This document shows, piece by piece, positions 5,577 to 7,313 of a stretch of 7,313 bases of DNA; positions within the stretch are counted from its first letter, which is position 1; the number at the start of each line of letters is the position of its first letter. The notes beneath the pieces are model-generated. The model saw only the letters and a list, made by a program, of their open reading frames with translations. It was not told the origin of the DNA and searched no databases. Origin of the DNA: Deltaproteobacteria bacterium (GTDB taxonomy: Bacteria > Desulfobacterota > Desulfobacteria > Desulfobacterales > ETH-SRB1). The position numbers were made by a program, and so were the translations under genes. The stretch is from assembly GCA_030627405.1 (NCBI GenBank), contig DAOUSD010000069.1, positions 1 to 7,313 on the forward strand, written 5' to 3'.

Positions 5577-6185
5577 TTACTTCTTCCTCTTGCGCGCCAC
5601 CCTAACTTTAGCATAAAGCGAATCTTCATAAGGATACTCAATTATGAATCTCTTATCTCTCAGCAATGCATTGAGAAGATCTTCCTCCGTGAAAAGTAAA
5701 TAGCCTTTTGGAACAAATTCCAGATATATTTCACTTATGGATCGCGGTTTTCTTTTGGGTTTAAGGAATTCGTAGCAAGCATCGACAATGTCATCGGAGA
5801 TTCTTAAGATAACTGGCTTCTCGATCCAATCGAAATCATTCTCATTTTTGCCCAAGGCATAGAGGCCGTCCAGGATGACATATTGATAATCCACATTCCA
5901 GGAATATTTTCTGTGATGTTCAGACATAAACTTAATAGCTCTCTCATATTCACCGTTCAAGAAGTAAGCATCCCCCAAGTAATATTGCGCATATAGATCA
6001 TCGGGACGTCGTAGCGCTTCCTGTTCACAGTATCGGACTAAACCAGGATAGTCTTCCTTCTCAAGTAACTCCGCATAGGGTTCCCAAGCTTCAAAGTCAT
6101 CAAACTCTTCATCATAGTCATCTGACGATTTAGTCTGAGCAGGAGAGATGCGTGGAAATTTTATGATTTTCGAATTATCATTCAT
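5577..6185 (-). CDS. TPR-like cassette protein
   Basis: A protein of 202 residues from the ATG at 6185. It begins MNDNSKIIKFPRIS, has a very acidic stretch (DDYDEEFDDFEAWE, about 21-35), then helical pairs of TPR type: YPGLVRYCEQEALRRPDDL and YAQYYLGDAYFLNGEYERAI, roughly residues 46-84. The C-terminal part (about 148-202) resembles a small winged-helix fold and ends in a basic tail, VRVARKRKK. TPRs bind other proteins; the partner is unknown. The frame runs back to a GTG at 6242, but that part lies inside the preceding attC, and the cassette starts at 6201, so ATG 6185 is the likely start. There is then only a 16-base leader with no Shine-Dalgarno sequence. I do not recognise a named family. 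Confidence 0.7.
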   Translation of the reverse strand: MNDNSKIIKFPRISPAQTKSSDDYDEEFDDFEAWEPYAELLEKEDYPGLVRYCEQEALRRPDDLYAQYYLGDAYFLNGEYERAIKFMSEHHRKYSWNVDYQYVILDGLYALGKNENDFDWIEKPVILRISDDIVDACYEFLKPKRKPRSISEIYLEFVPKGYLLFTEEDLLNALLRDKRFIIEYPYEDSLYAKVRVARKRKK

Positions 6186-6195
6186 GGTCGTTGAT

Positions 6196-6258
6196 GCAGA
6201 ACGCTGAGCTGGGGGGGCGGCGAGGTACGAGCCGTCCAACACCAGCGTGTTGTTGTGT
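6196..6258 (-). other. attC site of the 240-aa gene cassette
   Basis: On the minus strand R'' is ACACAAC (6258-6252) and R' is GTTCTGC (6202-6196). Paired arms are ACGCTG/CAGCGT (6201-6206, 6243-6248) and CGGC/GCCG (6218-6221, 6231-6234), with a run of seven G on one side. R'' is the exact reverse complement of GTTGTGT at the cassette start (7030-7024). 63 bp. It starts 13 bases after the gene's stop codon. Confidence 0.82.
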
Positions 6259-6271
6259 GTATTTTTACTTT

Positions 6272-6994
6272 CTACGGTTTGATTTGCGAAGCTGGTCTTT
6301 CTTTAATAAACTCCACAAATCTTGCCGAAAAATCAGTGTAACACATTTCAGTTGCAAAACCGCCCCCTGGCATAGACCGACCAGTCGTTGGATCTTTTCG
6401 CCACTCCCCTGTTCTGCTAAATAGGCCCTGGCTTTCCATTTCACTTATTGATGATGTAATGAGATATGGATCGTATTTGTCGCTTAATTTTTCAGAGATA
6501 TCATCAGGAGCAACTAAAGGATACGAACCAGTAGGCTCAGGGTTCCTACCGGGACCCCTTACCTGAGGTAAAAATAAAGTATGAATCTCTGCCAAAATCA
6601 TCAAAGACGCTCTGGAGAGATGGCGAAGCATATCAACAAATTTGAGCTTTTCAAGTTCAGAAATTGATTGAGAATACGGTGCATTTACTAAAACATTTAT
6701 AAAAAGCTCTTGCTTATCTTCCAACTGGGTGTCTAAAGCGGCATCAATTACTTTCCTTGCGAACTTTTCACCTTCTTTTGTTTTAAAAAAGTTGTTCTGA
6801 AAAAACTCTCCGATATTATCCACTTTTTGTGATAAGTTCTCAATTAAATTGAGAACGTTTCTATCAAATGAACTGCGCTTGTAAGAGTCGTAACCAGCGA
6901 TTATTTGACCTAAAACCGGAAGTAGCGAAGCGGCAGACTTTGTTGTTCCAAGCAGTGCTTCTAAAAGGTCATTTTCTCTTTCGGCAAGTTTCAT
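6272..6994 (-). CDS. Unrecognised 240-aa cassette protein
   Basis: I do not recognise this family. Residues 18-34 form a moderately hydrophobic helix (AASLLPVLGQIIAGY), too polar at its ends to be a sure membrane segment. Residues 45-100 are amphipathic helix with coiled-coil character and the charged segment QLEDKQELFINVL; residues 111-140 continue helical (EKLKFVDMLRHLSRASLMIL). A Pro/Gly-rich linker (about 143-165) leads to a C-terminal part ending SEMESQGLFSR and, near 219, YTDFSARFVEFIK, which resembles the last strand and helix of a winged-helix domain. GAGG (7004-7001) lies 6 bases before the ATG. It is the first full cassette to the left of the intron. A small, helical cassette protein like this might be an abortive-infection or toxin-type factor, but nothing shows it. 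Confidence 0.8.
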   Translation of the reverse strand: MKLAERENDLLEALLGTTKSAASLLPVLGQIIAGYDSYKRSSFDRNVLNLIENLSQKVDNIGEFFQNNFFKTKEGEKFARKVIDAALDTQLEDKQELFINVLVNAPYSQSISELEKLKFVDMLRHLSRASLMILAEIHTLFLPQVRGPGRNPEPTGSYPLVAPDDISEKLSDKYDPYLITSSISEMESQGLFSRTGEWRKDPTTGRSMPGGGFATEMCYTDFSARFVEFIKERPASQIKP

Positions 6995-7000
6995 TTAAAA

Positions 7001-7004
7001 CCTC
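7001..7004 (-). promoter_or_regulatory. Ribosome binding site of the 240-aa gene
   Basis: GAGG on the minus strand, 6 bases before the ATG at 6994. Confidence 0.6.
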
Positions 7005-7023
7005 GAAATTTCATTTGTACGAC

Positions 7024-7150
7024 ACACAACGCAGAAGTGAGGGGCTGGGCGGCGCTCTGTGAAAAAGGTATTTAAACGCGCGAATCGCAGCACTTGAAAA
7101 ACGTTTTTAAAAGCCGCGATTTAAGCCCAGTCCCTCTCCACTGACTTGTT
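7024..7150 (-). other. Long attC site interrupted by the intron
   Basis: On the minus strand the R' box is GTTGTGT (7030-7024), the start of the 240-aa cassette. Outer arms AGTG/CCACT (7036-7039, 7138-7142) and GCTGGGC/GCCCAG (7044-7050, 7125-7130) pair, and inner stems include AATCGC/GCGATT (7083-7088, 7116-7121) and the palindrome AAAAACGTTTTT (7097-7108). The R'' side ends at TTGTT (7146-7150, + strand), where the intron begins; the rest of R'' should be on the far side of the intron. The length, over 127 bp, is near the top of the attC range. Confidence 0.7.
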
Positions 7151-7313
7151 GTGTGCCGGGCAAGGCCCGGCTGCTAAATGGTGATGTTTGATATTTATGA
7201 CACAAATATCGGACAAAGTCCAGACCCAGCCTGATGGAGGCGAAGGGTAGCCAATGGCAAGGGGATTGTCGCGAGGCAATTTCTGAAGGAGGCCGGAGGC
7301 AAAAGCGTGGGTC
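7151..7313 (+). mobile_element. Group IIC (attC-type) intron, 5' part
   Basis: The first bases GTGTG match the group II 5' consensus GUGYG and directly follow the attC TTGTT. Stems follow in order: GCCGGGC/GCCCGGC (7155-7171), GATATTT/AAATATC (7190-7210), GGAC/GTCC (7211-7221), and ATTG/CAAT around TCGCGAGG. From memory, the domain I of group IIC introns such as Oceanobacillus O.i.I1 also starts GUGUGCC and has the same order of GGCAAGGG, a short GTCxxxGGC hairpin, TCTGAAGGA and GGxGGCAAA; here these are near 7256-7304. The intron lies on the strand opposite to the cassette genes, as is usual for the attC subclass. Its reverse transcriptase (domain IV) and 3' end would lie beyond the window. 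Confidence 0.75.

Noticed and set aside
5444..5641. 65-aa minus-strand ORF over the TPR gene end and repeat B
   Set aside because: Its C-terminal part is a translation of the attC and palindromic repeat, and its N-terminal part is a shadow of the TPR gene.
7150..7157. GTTGTGT at 7148-7154 as a complete attC R'' box (complement of the R' box)
   Set aside because: It does complement the R' box, but from 7151 the sequence matches the start of a group II intron, so GTGTG is better read as intron 5' end; the similarity may be chance.
7155..7171. GCCGGGC/GCCCGGC hairpin as a transcription terminator
   Set aside because: No T-run follows, and it fits the first stem of the intron's domain I.

Overview
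This window is a stretch of an integron gene-cassette array, probably from a proteobacterium. Organism is inferred only from the element types (attC cassettes, a group IIC intron in an attC, GGGGTCAAGTCT-type palindromic repeats); no marker gene fixes the taxon. No integrase gene or attI is visible, so it is either the distal part of a chromosomal or mobile integron, or a cluster of attC sites lacking an integrase. All cassette genes read on the minus strand, so the array runs from right (proximal) to left (distal).

Layout from right to left. Bases 7151-7313 (+ strand) look like the first part of a group IIC intron, starting GTGTG directly after the TTGTT of a long attC. Then come five cassettes: (1) an unrecognised 240-aa protein; (2) a TPR-like protein of about 202 aa; (3) a two-gene cassette with a two-TM GAF-like sensor translationally coupled to a 67-aa protein; (4) a 2.7-kb cassette with an 860-aa SMC/RloC/PrrC-like ATPase; (5) a histidine phosphatase gene cut off before its C-terminal half. 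Left of that lie half an attC, about 390 bp of AT-rich sequence without a gene, and on the + strand the 3' part of a pyruvoyl AdoMet-decarboxylase family gene, which is probably outside the array.

The main evidence for cassettes is internal. For each of the four cassettes whose two ends can be seen, the 7 bases at the cassette start (GTTGTGT, GTTCTGC, GTTGGCG, GTTGGGT) are the exact reverse complement of the R'' box of that cassette's own attC (ACACAAC, GCAGAAC, CGCCAAC, ACCCAAC). This is expected because the two boxes pair when the excised circular cassette folds.

Two near-identical 66-67-bp palindromic repeats lie in the same orientation at 804-869 and 5402-5468. Both sit at damaged attC sites, and the left one cuts the phosphatase gene. 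They bracket about 4.6 kb. The ATPase and the sensor/67-aa pair have the look of anti-phage defence or stress-sensing cargo, but this is inference from domain architecture and context.
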